DNA of 64,000 bases from Acidovorax soli (GTDB lineage Bacteria > Pseudomonadota > Gammaproteobacteria > Burkholderiales > Burkholderiaceae_C). Below, piece by piece: positions 45,509 to 53,722 of this stretch. The first letter of the stretch is position 1; every line of letters begins with the position of its first letter. The notes below the pieces were generated by a model. That model did not search any database. It saw only the letters and a list, made by a program, of their open reading frames with translations, and was not told where the DNA came from. A program made the translations under genes and the position numbers. The stretch spans positions 124,001-188,000 of the forward strand of contig NZ_JACHLK010000013.1 in assembly GCF_014207955.1 (NCBI RefSeq), in the 5' to 3' direction.

Positions 45509-45777
45509 AGGGCGCGTCATCATTCATTTCGCCCCCGCGAAAGCCTGCAGCGCGGTGCAGTGCAAGGCGCCCTGAGTGCCGCGTAGAACGGCTACGCAAG
45601 CGAAGGGCAACGCCGCAATGCGCCGCGCTGCAGGCTTTCCCTTCGGGCTGGCCCCGGCATGCGGCGTCTGCTTTGTCGCTCGGCTTGCCCATAGTCCACT
45701 ATGGGCTGCGCCGCGCTTCGCGCATCCATCCGCATGCCGGGGCCAGCGCGGGGGCGAAATGAATGATGACACGCCCT
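45509..45777. repeat. 269-bp nested inverted-repeat element between kdpC and kdpD
   Basis: The 400-nt gap 45431-45830 holds no supported gene; most of it is this element. Outer arms 45509-45539 and 45747-45777 are inverted with one mismatch in 31. Inside are two further perfect inverted repeats: 45540-45555 with 45623-45638 (16 bp), and 45647-45664 with 45730-45747 (18 bp). Each is tipped by a small hairpin (GCGTAG/CTACGC at 45581-45597; CCCATAG/CTATGGG at 45688-45705). Together they can fold into an outer stem with two arms. It resembles intergenic repetitive elements, but its family is not known to me. Confidence 0.85.
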
Positions 45778-45830
45778 GGCAGCACGGCCACTGCGCACAG
45801 GGCCGCCAGCAGTTCATTGCCCGCCATGGC

Positions 45831-46406
45831 TCAGCGCAGTGTGTCGAGCGCCAGGTTCAGCTGCAGCACGTTCACACGCGGCTCGCCCACGAATACCAGC
45901 CATGGTAGCTCCACCTGCGCTTCCACGAGGGCGGCCACCTTGTCTGCGGGCAGATTCCGGGCCTTGGCCACGCGCGCCACCTGGTAGCGCGCGGCGGCAG
46001 GGCTGATGTGCGGGTCCAGCCCGCTGGCCGATGCAGTGACCAGGTCCACGGGAACGGGGACGGTGTTGCCCGGATCGGCCTCGCGCAGCGCGGCGACGCG
46101 CGCCATGACGGCGTCCTTGAGCGCCGGGTTCAGCGGCCCCTGGTTGGAGCCGCCCGAGGCGCTGGCGTTGTAGGGCATGGGGCCGGTGGCCGAGGGGCGG
46201 CCCCAGAAATGCCCGGGGGCGGTGAAGTTCTGGCCGATGAGCTCGGAGCCGATGGCCTTGCCGTCCTTCATGACCAGGCTGCCATTCGCCTCGCGAGGGA
46301 AGGCGGCCTGGGCAATGCCGGTGGTGAGCAGCGGGTAGGCCACGCCGGTCACCAGCGTGAGGGCTGCAAACAGGACCAGGGTGGGGCGCAGGATGGGGTT
46401 TTTCAT
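45831..46406 (-). CDS. kdpC: KdpC potassium-transporting ATPase subunit
   Basis: This 191-residue protein has one N-terminal membrane helix (about 8-30). Its periplasmic domain carries the KdpC signatures GSELIGQNFTAPGHFWGRPS, SGGSNQGPLNP and TASASGLDPHISPAAA. It stabilises the KdpFABC complex. I chose the ATG at 46406, which matches the family start (MKNPILRPTLVLF). It follows kdpB by 10 nt. Confidence 0.95.
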   Translation of the reverse strand: MKNPILRPTLVLFAALTLVTGVAYPLLTTGIAQAAFPREANGSLVMKDGKAIGSELIGQNFTAPGHFWGRPSATGPMPYNASASGGSNQGPLNPALKDAVMARVAALREADPGNTVPVPVDLVTASASGLDPHISPAAARYQVARVAKARNLPADKVAALVEAQVELPWLVFVGEPRVNVLQLNLALDTLR

Positions 46407-46416
46407 AGCGGTTCTT

Positions 46417-48537
46417 TCAAGCCATGCCAATGGCGGAGATCAGCAGGTCGATGGCCTTGATGCCGACAAAGGGTACGACGAGGCCACCCAGGCCATAGAT
46501 GGCGAGGTTCCTGCGCAGCAGCGCAGCGGCACCGACCGCGCGGTAGCGCACGCCTTTGAGCGCCAGCGGGATCAAAAACACGATGACCAGGGCATTGAAG
46601 ACCACGGCCGACAGAATGGCCGACTGCGGGCTGGCCAGCTGCATGACGTTGAGCGCGCCCAGTTGCGGGTAGGTGCTCACGAAGATGGCCGGGATGATGG
46701 CGAAGTACTTGGCCACATCGTTGGCGATGGAGAAGGTGGTGAGCGAGCCGCGCGTCATGAGCAGGGCCTTGCCGGTTTCCACCACCTCCAGCAGCTTGGT
46801 GGGGTTGGAGTCGAGGTCGACCATGTTGCCGGCCTCCTTGGCGGCCTGCGTGCCCGAGCCCATGGCCACGGCCACGTCGGCCTGGGCCAGGGCGGGGGCG
46901 TCGTTGGTGCCGTCGCCGGTCATGGCGACCAGCCGGCCTTCGGCCTGGTACTGGCGGATCAGCGCGAGCTTGGCTTCGGGCGTGGCTTCGGCGAGGAAGT
47001 CGTCCACGCCGGCTTCTGCCGCGATGGCGGCGGCCGTGAGCTTGTTGTCGCCGGTCACCATCACGGTCTTGATGCCCATGCGGCGCAGTTGCGCAAAGCG
47101 CTCGCGGATGCCGGATTTGACGATGTCCTTGAGCTCCACCACGCCCAGCACGCGGCTGCCGTCGGCCACGGCCAGCGGCGTGCTGCCGCGGCGTGCCACC
47201 TCGTCGGCCGCGCGCAGCACCTCGGCGGGCATGTGGGCGCCCAGGGCTTCGACGTGGCGGCGCACGGCGTCCACTGCGCCCTTGCGCAGTTGGCGCACGC
47301 TGCCATCGGCCAGTGCGACGTCTACGCCGCTCATGCGCGTCTGGGCGGTGAAGGCGACCGGGGTCACTTCGCCCACAAGGGCTTCCACCGCGGTGCTGGC
47401 CTGGACCAGGGCGACGATGCTGCGGCCCTCGGGTGTTTCATCGGCGGCCGAGGCCTGGGCCGCGCATTGGCCCAGTTGGGCCTGCGTGGTGCCCGGTGCG
47501 GGCAGCAGGGCGCTGGCCTGGCGGTTGCCGTGGGTGATGGTGCCGGTCTTGTCCAGCAGCAGCACGTCCACGTCACCCGCGGCTTCCACGGCGCGGCCCG
47601 AGGTGGCGATCACATTGGCCTGCATCATGCGGCTCATGCCGGCCACACCCACGGCCGACAGCAGGCCGCCGATGGTGGTCGGGATCAGGCACACCAGCAG
47701 CGAGACCAGGGCCGTGAGGCTCACCACCGTGCCGGCCTGGGCCGCCTGTACGCTGTAGAGCGAGTAGGGAAGCAGAGTCACCGTGACCACCAGGAAGACA
47801 ATGGTCAGCGCCACCAGCAGGATGTTGAGCGCGATCTCGTTGGGCGTCTTCTGGCGCTTGGCGCCCTCGACCATGCTGATCATGCGGTCGAGAAAGGAGT
47901 CACCGGGGTTCACGGCCACGCGCACCACCAGCCAGTCCGACAGCACGCGCGTGCCGCCCGTGACGGAGGAAAAGTCGCCGCCCGATTCGCGCACCACGGG
48001 GGCCGATTCGCCGGTGATGGCCGATTCGTCCACCGAGGCCACGCCTTCGATGACCTCACCGTCCATGGGGATCATGTCGCCGGCTTCGACCAGCACCACG
48101 TCGCCCTTGCGCAGGTTCTCGGCCTGCTCGGGCAGCCAGGCGCCGCCGTGGCGCGGCTCCTTGAGCTTCTTGGCCCAGTTGCTCTTCTTGAGGGTGCGCA
48201 GCGAGGCCGCCTGGGCCTTGCTGCGGCCCTCGGCCAGGGCCTCGGCGAAGTTGGCGAAGAGCACGGTGAACCACAGCCACACGGCCACGGCGAGCACGAA
48301 GCCGGCGTCCGGCTGCCCGAGGGCGTTGAGCCACAGCAGCGTGGTCAGCAGGCTGCCCACGTAGACCACGAACATCACGGGGTTGCGCCATTGCACGCGC
48401 GGGTCGAGCTTGGTGAAGGCGGCGCGCAGCGCGGGGCGCAGCAGGGCCTTGTCCATCAGGCCCTGGGCGGGTGGGGATTGCGTCACAGGGGTACCTGCAG
48501 AAAGGGAAGGTGCGGTATGGGGTGGGGTGCGGTTCAC
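46417..48537 (-). CDS. kdpB: KdpB potassium-transporting P-type ATPase subunit
   Basis: This 706-residue P-type ATPase has the TGES loop (SAITGESAPVV), the phosphorylation motif DKTGTITHGN and the hinge MTGDGTNDAPALAQADV. It drives high-affinity potassium uptake with KdpA. The GTG at 48537 overlaps the kdpA stop (GTGA), giving an N-terminal Pro/Ser-rich extension of about 27 residues before MDKALLRPALRAAF; the internal ATG at about 48456 is an alternative start close to the usual KdpB length. Confidence 0.95.
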   Translation of the reverse strand: MNRTPPHTAPSLSAGTPVTQSPPAQGLMDKALLRPALRAAFTKLDPRVQWRNPVMFVVYVGSLLTTLLWLNALGQPDAGFVLAVAVWLWFTVLFANFAEALAEGRSKAQAASLRTLKKSNWAKKLKEPRHGGAWLPEQAENLRKGDVVLVEAGDMIPMDGEVIEGVASVDESAITGESAPVVRESGGDFSSVTGGTRVLSDWLVVRVAVNPGDSFLDRMISMVEGAKRQKTPNEIALNILLVALTIVFLVVTVTLLPYSLYSVQAAQAGTVVSLTALVSLLVCLIPTTIGGLLSAVGVAGMSRMMQANVIATSGRAVEAAGDVDVLLLDKTGTITHGNRQASALLPAPGTTQAQLGQCAAQASAADETPEGRSIVALVQASTAVEALVGEVTPVAFTAQTRMSGVDVALADGSVRQLRKGAVDAVRRHVEALGAHMPAEVLRAADEVARRGSTPLAVADGSRVLGVVELKDIVKSGIRERFAQLRRMGIKTVMVTGDNKLTAAAIAAEAGVDDFLAEATPEAKLALIRQYQAEGRLVAMTGDGTNDAPALAQADVAVAMGSGTQAAKEAGNMVDLDSNPTKLLEVVETGKALLMTRGSLTTFSIANDVAKYFAIIPAIFVSTYPQLGALNVMQLASPQSAILSAVVFNALVIVFLIPLALKGVRYRAVGAAALLRRNLAIYGLGGLVVPFVGIKAIDLLISAIGMA

Positions 48538-50336
48538 GATGCGGCTCCCAGCATCAGGTGCTCGACCACGGGCCCCAGGGCCAGTGCCGGCACATAGTTG
48601 AGCAGGCCCACGAGCAGCACGGTGCCGATCAGCAGCACCACGAACAGCGGGCCGTGGGTGGGCATGGTGCCGGCCGTCACAGGCAGGCGTTTCTTGGCGG
48701 CCAGGGCGCCGGCAATCGCCAGCACGGCCACGATCACGGCAAAGCGGCCCAGCCACATGGCCACGCCCAGCAGCAGGTTGTAGAAGGGTGTGTTGGCCGA
48801 CAGGCCGGCAAACGCGCTGCCGTTGTTGTTGGCGGCCGAGCTCAGCGCATACAGCACCTCGCTGAAGCCGTGCGGGCCGGCCTGCAGCATGCCGGCGGCG
48901 CCGGCGCCCGTGGCCACGGCGATCGCCGTGCCCAGCAGCACCAGCAGCGGGGTGGCCAGGATGGCGAGCGAGGCGAGCTTCATCTCGTGCGCCTCGATCT
49001 TCTTGCCCAGGTACTCGGGCGTGCGGCCGATCATGAGCCCGGCGATGAACACCGCCAGGATGGCGAATACCAGCATGCCGTACAGGCCCGAGCCCACCCC
49101 GCCGAACACCACCTCGCCCAGTTGCATGAGCACCATGGGCACCATGCCGCCCAGGGGGGTGAGCGAGTCGTGCATGGCGATCACCGCGCCGCAGGAGGCG
49201 GCCGTGGTGACCACGGCGAACAGGCCCGATGCGGTGATGCCAAAGCGTGCCTCCTTGCCCTCCATGTTGCCGCCGGCCTGCGCGGCGCTGGCGGCCTGGT
49301 CCACCCCCAGCGATGCGAAGACAGGGTTGCCGGCCTGCTCGGCGGGCATGATGGCCAGGACGGCAGCGATGAACAGCACGCTCATGGCGGCCAGCACGGC
49401 CCAGCCCTGGCGCACATCGCCCACGCTGCGGCCGAAAGCAAAGCACAGCCCTGCGGGGATCAGGAAGATGGCCAGCATCTGTGCCAGGTTGGTCCAGGCC
49501 GTGGGGTTCTCGAAGGGGTGGGCCGAGTTGGCGTTGAAGAAGCCGCCGCCGTTGGTGCCCAGCATCTTGATGGCCTCCTGCGAGGCCACCGGGCCCATGG
49601 CCAGGGTCTGGGTGGGCGTGCTCAGGTCCTGCACCACCGGCTGGCCCTTGTCGTCCAGGCGTGGTGCGCCCTGGTCGTCGACGGCGGGCTGCTGGTAGCT
49701 GGTGGCTTCGAGCGTGGTGACGTCGGTGTAGGGGTTGAAGTTCTGCACCACGCCATTGCCAGCCAGGAACAGCGCCAGCACCAGCGACAGGGGCAGCAGC
49801 AGCCACAGCGTGATGCGCGTGATGTCCACCCAGAAGTTGCCCAGCGCGGCGCTGGAGCGCGCGGCAAAGCCGCGGATCAGGACGAACACCACGGCAATGC
49901 CGGTGGCGGCCGACAGGAAGTTCTGCCCGGCCAGGGCCACCATCTGGGTCAGGTAGCTCATGGTGGCCTCACCCGAGTAACCCTGCCAGTTGGTGTTGGT
50001 CACGAAGCTGATGGCGGTGTTGAACGACGAATCCGCCGACACGGCGGGCATGGCCTGCGGGTTGAGCGGCAGCAGGCCCTGCAGGCGTTGCAGGGCATAG
50101 ACGAAGACCACACCTACGCCGTTGAAGACCAGCAGGCACAGGGCGTAGTGCGACCAGCCCATGCCGTGCTGCGGGTCCACGCCGGCCAAGCGGAACAGTC
50201 CGGCTTCGGCCTTGCGCATCCAGGCCGGCGGCGTGCCGGTGGCCAGCACGGCGAGCCAGCGGCCCAGCGGCCAGGCTAGTACCAGCAGCAGAACGAGGAA
50301 CGAGCCCAGAAGGGCCCAGGCAGCGGTGCTCATCAT
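48534..50336 (-). CDS. kdpA: KdpA potassium-binding channel subunit
   Basis: This 600-residue membrane protein forms the potassium-selective channel of KdpFABC. Filter-like loops are visible: TNTNWQGYSGE, GTNGGGFFNANSAHPFENP, and SSAANNNGSAFAGL near the end. The fold is related to KtrB/TrkH. It starts with two ATG codons in a row; the first overlaps the kdpF stop by one nt (TGATG). Confidence 0.96.
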   Translation of the reverse strand: MMSTAAWALLGSFLVLLLVLAWPLGRWLAVLATGTPPAWMRKAEAGLFRLAGVDPQHGMGWSHYALCLLVFNGVGVVFVYALQRLQGLLPLNPQAMPAVSADSSFNTAISFVTNTNWQGYSGEATMSYLTQMVALAGQNFLSAATGIAVVFVLIRGFAARSSAALGNFWVDITRITLWLLLPLSLVLALFLAGNGVVQNFNPYTDVTTLEATSYQQPAVDDQGAPRLDDKGQPVVQDLSTPTQTLAMGPVASQEAIKMLGTNGGGFFNANSAHPFENPTAWTNLAQMLAIFLIPAGLCFAFGRSVGDVRQGWAVLAAMSVLFIAAVLAIMPAEQAGNPVFASLGVDQAASAAQAGGNMEGKEARFGITASGLFAVVTTAASCGAVIAMHDSLTPLGGMVPMVLMQLGEVVFGGVGSGLYGMLVFAILAVFIAGLMIGRTPEYLGKKIEAHEMKLASLAILATPLLVLLGTAIAVATGAGAAGMLQAGPHGFSEVLYALSSAANNNGSAFAGLSANTPFYNLLLGVAMWLGRFAVIVAVLAIAGALAAKKRLPVTAGTMPTHGPLFVVLLIGTVLLVGLLNYVPALALGPVVEHLMLGAAS

Positions 50337-50434
50337 CAGAATTGCTCCGCGCAGATCAGGGCGTACACCAGGTACGCGAACAGCAGCACGGCGATCAAGC
50401 CGCCGAGGCCGTAGAGCAGTTCGGCGGCGATCAT
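50336..50434 (-). CDS. kdpF: KdpF small membrane subunit
   Basis: This 32-residue hydrophobic peptide (MIAAELLYGLGGLIAVLLFA, then YLVYALICAEQF) is a single membrane helix with the LVYAL.C end typical of KdpF, which stabilises the complex. Its ATG at 50434 follows an AGGAGA site. It overlaps kdpA by one nt and the upstream 35-codon ORF by 4 nt (ATGA). Confidence 0.92.
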   Translation of the reverse strand: MIAAELLYGLGGLIAVLLFAYLVYALICAEQF

Positions 50435-50538
50435 GCGCGTTCTCCTGCCGACGAAGGGGCCAGGCGGCGGCAGCCGGCCACGAGCAACGCGGTCAGGCCC
50501 CACAGGCCCGCGGCGGCCGCGATGTAGACGAAATCCAT
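50431..50538 (-). CDS. Small single-helix membrane peptide upstream of kdpF
   Basis: This 35-residue peptide begins MDFVYIAAAAGLWGLTALL, continues with VAGCRRLAPSS and ends AGERA. One membrane helix with a C-terminal CRR charge cluster is predicted. It is the first gene of the kdp unit; its stop overlaps the kdpF start (ATGA) and a GGAG site lies about 10 nt upstream of its ATG. Its reading frame, tight coupling and membrane topology suggest a real kdp-linked peptide, but the family is unnamed to me. Confidence 0.7.
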   Translation of the reverse strand: MDFVYIAAAAGLWGLTALLVAGCRRLAPSSAGERA

Positions 50539-50584
50539 GGTGTGCTTCTCCAGTTGAGCGATGGGAGAAGTCTCGGGATCCGCG

Positions 50585-50637
50585 CGTAAAAACAGGGCAC
50601 AGACTCCAGTCCATGCCGTAAAAAAGGCGTAAAAATG
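50585..50637 (-). promoter_or_regulatory. KdpE-like boxes upstream of the kdp operon
   Basis: Read on the minus strand, TTTTTACG occurs three times: two copies 11 nt apart within 50616-50637 (CATTTTTACGCC, then TTTTTTACGG), and one at 50585-50592. The tandem pair resembles the T-rich KdpE site known upstream of E. coli kdpFABC. They lie about 50-100 nt ahead of the first kdp ORF, as expected for an activator. Confidence 0.6.
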
Positions 50638-50649
50638 GGGCCGGAGGCC

Positions 50650-51255
50650 TTATTCGCTGGTGTAAGTCCTGACCAGGCGGAAGTGCAGCTTGCTGTATTT
50701 CGCGGCGTCCGAGCGGATGTCGCCGGTCTCCAGGTCCACCGCATAGCGCTGGTTCACGCGCGTGGAATCCAGGCTTTCACCACCCTGGCCCTGGCGCTGG
50801 GCCCTCTCCACGTTGCCGTAGTTGTACTGGTTGCCTGCCAGGCCTCCCTGCACATTAGTGTTGGCGGCCCAGTGCCAGCCCGACGGTGCGGCGGGGAACA
50901 GCCGGGCGTCGAGCCCCGGTGTGCGCGCAGACTTGTCGACCAGGCGGCGCAGCTCGGCCGCGCGCGGCAGGCGCCAGGGCTGGTTCTCGGCCTTCCAGCG
51001 TGCCTGGGCATGGGCCTGGGCCTGGGCATAGTCGAGCTCCAGCGGCGTGCCGGTGCAGGTCTTGCCGTTCCACTGCATGCCTTCCACGCAGCGCGGCCAG
51101 GCCAGCTTGGCGCGGGTGTCCACCACCAGGCTGCCATCGGGCGAGAGGGCCAGGGCCACACCCGAATCGGCGGCGGCCTGCGCCTGGACAGCGAACGGGG
51201 CCAGGAGGCAGGCAAGGACCAAGGCCAGGCGGTGGCGGGGGGGAAAGTGCGTCAT
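50650..51255 (-). CDS. DUF1566 domain-containing periplasmic protein
   Basis: This 201-residue protein has a signal peptide (RLALVLACLLAPFAVQAQA) and a DUF1566-type lectin-like domain, with DTRAKLAWPRCVEGMQWNGK, WRLPRAAELRRLVDKS and FRLVRTY at the end. The family's role is unknown; it is often secreted or surface-associated. I chose the ATG at 51255; an upstream in-frame ATG at 51273 adds six residues. Its stop lies 13 nt from the KdpE-like boxes of the kdp operon. Confidence 0.82.
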   Translation of the reverse strand: MTHFPPRHRLALVLACLLAPFAVQAQAAADSGVALALSPDGSLVVDTRAKLAWPRCVEGMQWNGKTCTGTPLELDYAQAQAHAQARWKAENQPWRLPRAAELRRLVDKSARTPGLDARLFPAAPSGWHWAANTNVQGGLAGNQYNYGNVERAQRQGQGGESLDSTRVNQRYAVDLETGDIRSDAAKYSKLHFRLVRTYTSE

Positions 51256-51398
51256 ACAGGCCGATGTTCGCATGAAGTGGGTGCATCAGGGCGTGTCGCC
51301 CGGCGTTGTGGGTGCTACAGTGCGTCGCGCCCTTGCAGACTGTGCTGCGGGTGCTCTCATTTTTTCACCCAGGATGTCCTGACGAGGAAACCCCACCG

Positions 51399-52430
51399 AT
51401 GCGACCGGATCGCCAGCCGCTCATCCGCCAGTTGTTCGACGACTACATCGCGCTGTACTCCACACGCGACGAGCGCCTGATCGGGCGCCTGAGCACCCAG
51501 TTCAGCGGCTATGCCAGCCGCAGTGACCGCCTGGTGCACACGCGCAGCGAGTGGGTGGCCGCCATCCTGCAGGACTTTGCGCTGGTGCCGCAGCACATGC
51601 GCATCGAGGTACTGGACCTGTGCCTGCAGGACCTGGCCGAAGACGTGGTCTCGGCCACCGCCCTGGTGCATGTGCGTGGCCCGGACGCGGGCGAGACCCC
51701 GGCCGGCCAGGTGCCGCTGGCGCGCCTGGTGCTGGTGTTCCGCCTCGAAGGCGCGGAGTGGAAGATCGTGCACAGCGGCACCTCGGTGCCCTCGGGTCCC
51801 GTGCCTGCGCAGGCCAGTTCCTCGGCCCTGGCGCGCCTGCAGACCGAGCACCGCATGCTGCAGGCCCAATTGCAGGAGAGCACGCGCGCCCTGGCCGAGG
51901 CGCAGCAGCGCATCGACGCCATGGACCGCACCGACAGCCTGACCGGCCTGGGCAACCGGCGCCAGTTCGAGCATGCGCTGCAGCAGGCCTGGGAGCGCGC
52001 CCAGCGCGCCGCCACGCCCGTGGCCCTGGTGCTGCTGGAGGTGGATGCGCTGCGCCACTTCATGGACCGCCATGGCCACCTGGCGGCCGATGCCTGCCTC
52101 AAGACCCTGGCCCTCACCTTCACCCAGCTCGTGCAGGAGCGCCCGGGCAGCCTGGTGGTGCGTTTTGCGGGCGACGCCTTCGCGCTGCTGCTGCCGGGCG
52201 CCGGCCTGGATGAGGCGCAGGGCCTGGCCGAGGCGGCCGTGGTCGCCGTCCGCACGCTCGCGCTGCCGCACGAAGGAGCGGCACTGGGCCGTGTCAGCAT
52301 CGGTGGCGGGGTGGCGCAGATGGTTCCGGTGCGCGATCAGCGCCACGATGAATTGGTGCGTGCCGCCAGTGCCGCCCTGGCACGGGCGCGGCAGGCCGGT
52401 GGCAACCGGGTGGAGCCTCAACCCGACTGA
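51399..52430 (+). CDS. NTF2/SnoaL-like domain fused to a degenerate GGDEF domain
   Basis: This 343-residue protein starts with an NTF2/SnoaL-like fold (about 1-130, DDYIALYSTRDERLIGRLST, ending ARLVLVFRLEGAEWKIVHSG). A short coiled segment (about 145-180) links it to a GGDEF-type domain (about 183-340, DSLTGLGNRRQF). The active site reads RFAGDAFAL, so cyclase activity is doubtful. It may act as a c-di-GMP or GTP-binding regulator with a small-ligand-sensing N-domain. It has its own upstream region and a GAGGAAA site. Confidence 0.82.
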   Translation: MRPDRQPLIRQLFDDYIALYSTRDERLIGRLSTQFSGYASRSDRLVHTRSEWVAAILQDFALVPQHMRIEVLDLCLQDLAEDVVSATALVHVRGPDAGETPAGQVPLARLVLVFRLEGAEWKIVHSGTSVPSGPVPAQASSSALARLQTEHRMLQAQLQESTRALAEAQQRIDAMDRTDSLTGLGNRRQFEHALQQAWERAQRAATPVALVLLEVDALRHFMDRHGHLAADACLKTLALTFTQLVQERPGSLVVRFAGDAFALLLPGAGLDEAQGLAEAAVVAVRTLALPHEGAALGRVSIGGGVAQMVPVRDQRHDELVRAASAALARARQAGGNRVEPQPD

Positions 52431-52467
52431 TTCCGGTATCTGCTTAACCTGAAACCCGTTTTGCGGG

Positions 52468-52486
52468 TTGTAAAGGGCCTTTACAA
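52468..52486. promoter_or_regulatory. Perfect 19-nt palindrome upstream of the Bcr/CflA exporter gene
   Basis: TTGTAAAGGGCCTTTACAA is a perfect palindrome with a single central base, ending 21 nt before the chosen ATG. A hairpin-type repeat, AACCCG-N5-CGGGTT (52453-52469), overlaps its left edge. Such symmetry is typical of a repressor operator for exporters; the regulator is unknown. Confidence 0.55.
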
Positions 52487-52507
52487 ACAGCCGCGACAAT
52501 GGCGGCT

Positions 52508-53722
52508 ATGCAATCTTCCGGCTTCTTCAAGATGGCCCTGGTGCTGGGCCTGCTCTCGGCCATCGGGCCGTTCGCGATCGACATGTACCTGCCCGCGCTG
52601 CCCGAGATCGGTGCCAGCCTGGGCGCTTCGGTGGGTGCGGTGCAATGGAGCCTCACGGCCTTCTTCCTCTCGCTGGGCGCGGGCCAACTGCTCTACGGCC
52701 CGGTGTCGGACATGGTGGGCCGCAAGCCCCCCATGTACTTCGGCCTGGCCCTGTTCACGCTGGCCAGTGTGGGCTGCGCCCTGGCCACCGACATCGAGAC
52801 CTTGGTGGCCTTGCGCTTCGTGCAGGGGCTGGGCGCGGCGGCGGGCATGGCCATTCCGCGTGCCGTGGTACGCGACCTGCACACGGGCACCGATGCGGCG
52901 CGGCTGATGTCGCTGTTGATGCTGGTGTTCAGCGTTTCGCCCATCCTGGCGCCGCTGGCGGGCAGTGGGGTGATCGCACTGGCGGGGTGGCGCGGTGTGT
53001 TCTGGGCCGTGGCTGGGGCTGCCGTGGCGGGCCTGGCGCTGGTCTATGCCAGCCTGGGCGAGACCCGGCCGGCGGCGGAGCGCGTGGAAAGCAGCCTGGG
53101 CGGGGCCCTCGGCGCCTATGGCCTGCTGCTGCGCGACTGGCACTACCTGGGCCTGGTCTTCATCGGCGGCTGTGCCATGGCGGGCTTTTTCGTGTACCTG
53201 GCGGGCTCGCCCTTCGTGCTGATCAACCACTATGGCCTGACGCCCACGCAGTACAGCCTGGCGTTTTCGGTCAATGCCGCGGCCTTCATCGGCACCTCGC
53301 AGTTCACCGCGGCGCTGGGCGAGCGCTTCGGGCTGGTGCGCCTGGTCAAAGTGGCAGCCACGGGCTCGGGCATGGTCATGGTGGCCATGCTGGGCTACTA
53401 CCTGCTCGGCGGCGACCAGTTGGCGGTGCTGATCGGCCTGTATTTCGTGGCCAGTGCGCTCATGGGGCTGGTGATCCCCACCACCTCGGTGCTGGCGCTG
53501 GAAAAGCATGGCGCCATCGCGGGCACGGCATCGGCCCTGCTGGGCACGCTGCAGATGCTCACCGGTGCCGCGGCCATGGGCATCGTGGGCCTGTTCGCCA
53601 ACGGCAAGCCCTTGCCCATGGTGGTGGGCATGGCCACGGGGGCGCTGGTGGGGGTGGCGCTCGCCTGGATCACGCTGGCAGGGCACAGCGACCACCCGCA
53701 CGTGGTTGCGGCCAAGGCCTGA
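52508..53722 (+). CDS. Bcr/CflA-type multidrug efflux transporter (MFS)
   Basis: This 404-residue, 12-helix transporter of the drug:proton antiporter-1 group has DMYLPALPEIGASLG at the start, the MFS loop GPVSDMVGRKPPMYFGL, and RFVQGLGAAAGMAIPRAVVRD. It should export small drugs or metabolites using the proton gradient. I chose the ATG at 52508; another ATG at 52499 is in frame. It ends exactly next to the DUF72 gene, which converges on it. Confidence 0.93.
   Translation: MQSSGFFKMALVLGLLSAIGPFAIDMYLPALPEIGASLGASVGAVQWSLTAFFLSLGAGQLLYGPVSDMVGRKPPMYFGLALFTLASVGCALATDIETLVALRFVQGLGAAAGMAIPRAVVRDLHTGTDAARLMSLLMLVFSVSPILAPLAGSGVIALAGWRGVFWAVAGAAVAGLALVYASLGETRPAAERVESSLGGALGAYGLLLRDWHYLGLVFIGGCAMAGFFVYLAGSPFVLINHYGLTPTQYSLAFSVNAAAFIGTSQFTAALGERFGLVRLVKVAATGSGMVMVAMLGYYLLGGDQLAVLIGLYFVASALMGLVIPTTSVLALEKHGAIAGTASALLGTLQMLTGAAAMGIVGLFANGKPLPMVVGMATGALVGVALAWITLAGHSDHPHVVAAKA

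Noticed and set aside
45431..45523. 31-residue N-terminal extension of KdpD
   Set aside because: It is Ala/Pro-rich, extends into the repeat element and has no family support; the ATG at 45430 is preferred.
42821..45586. Long plus-strand open frame opposite kdpD
   Set aside because: kdpD on the minus strand has all expected domains; the plus-strand frame has none.
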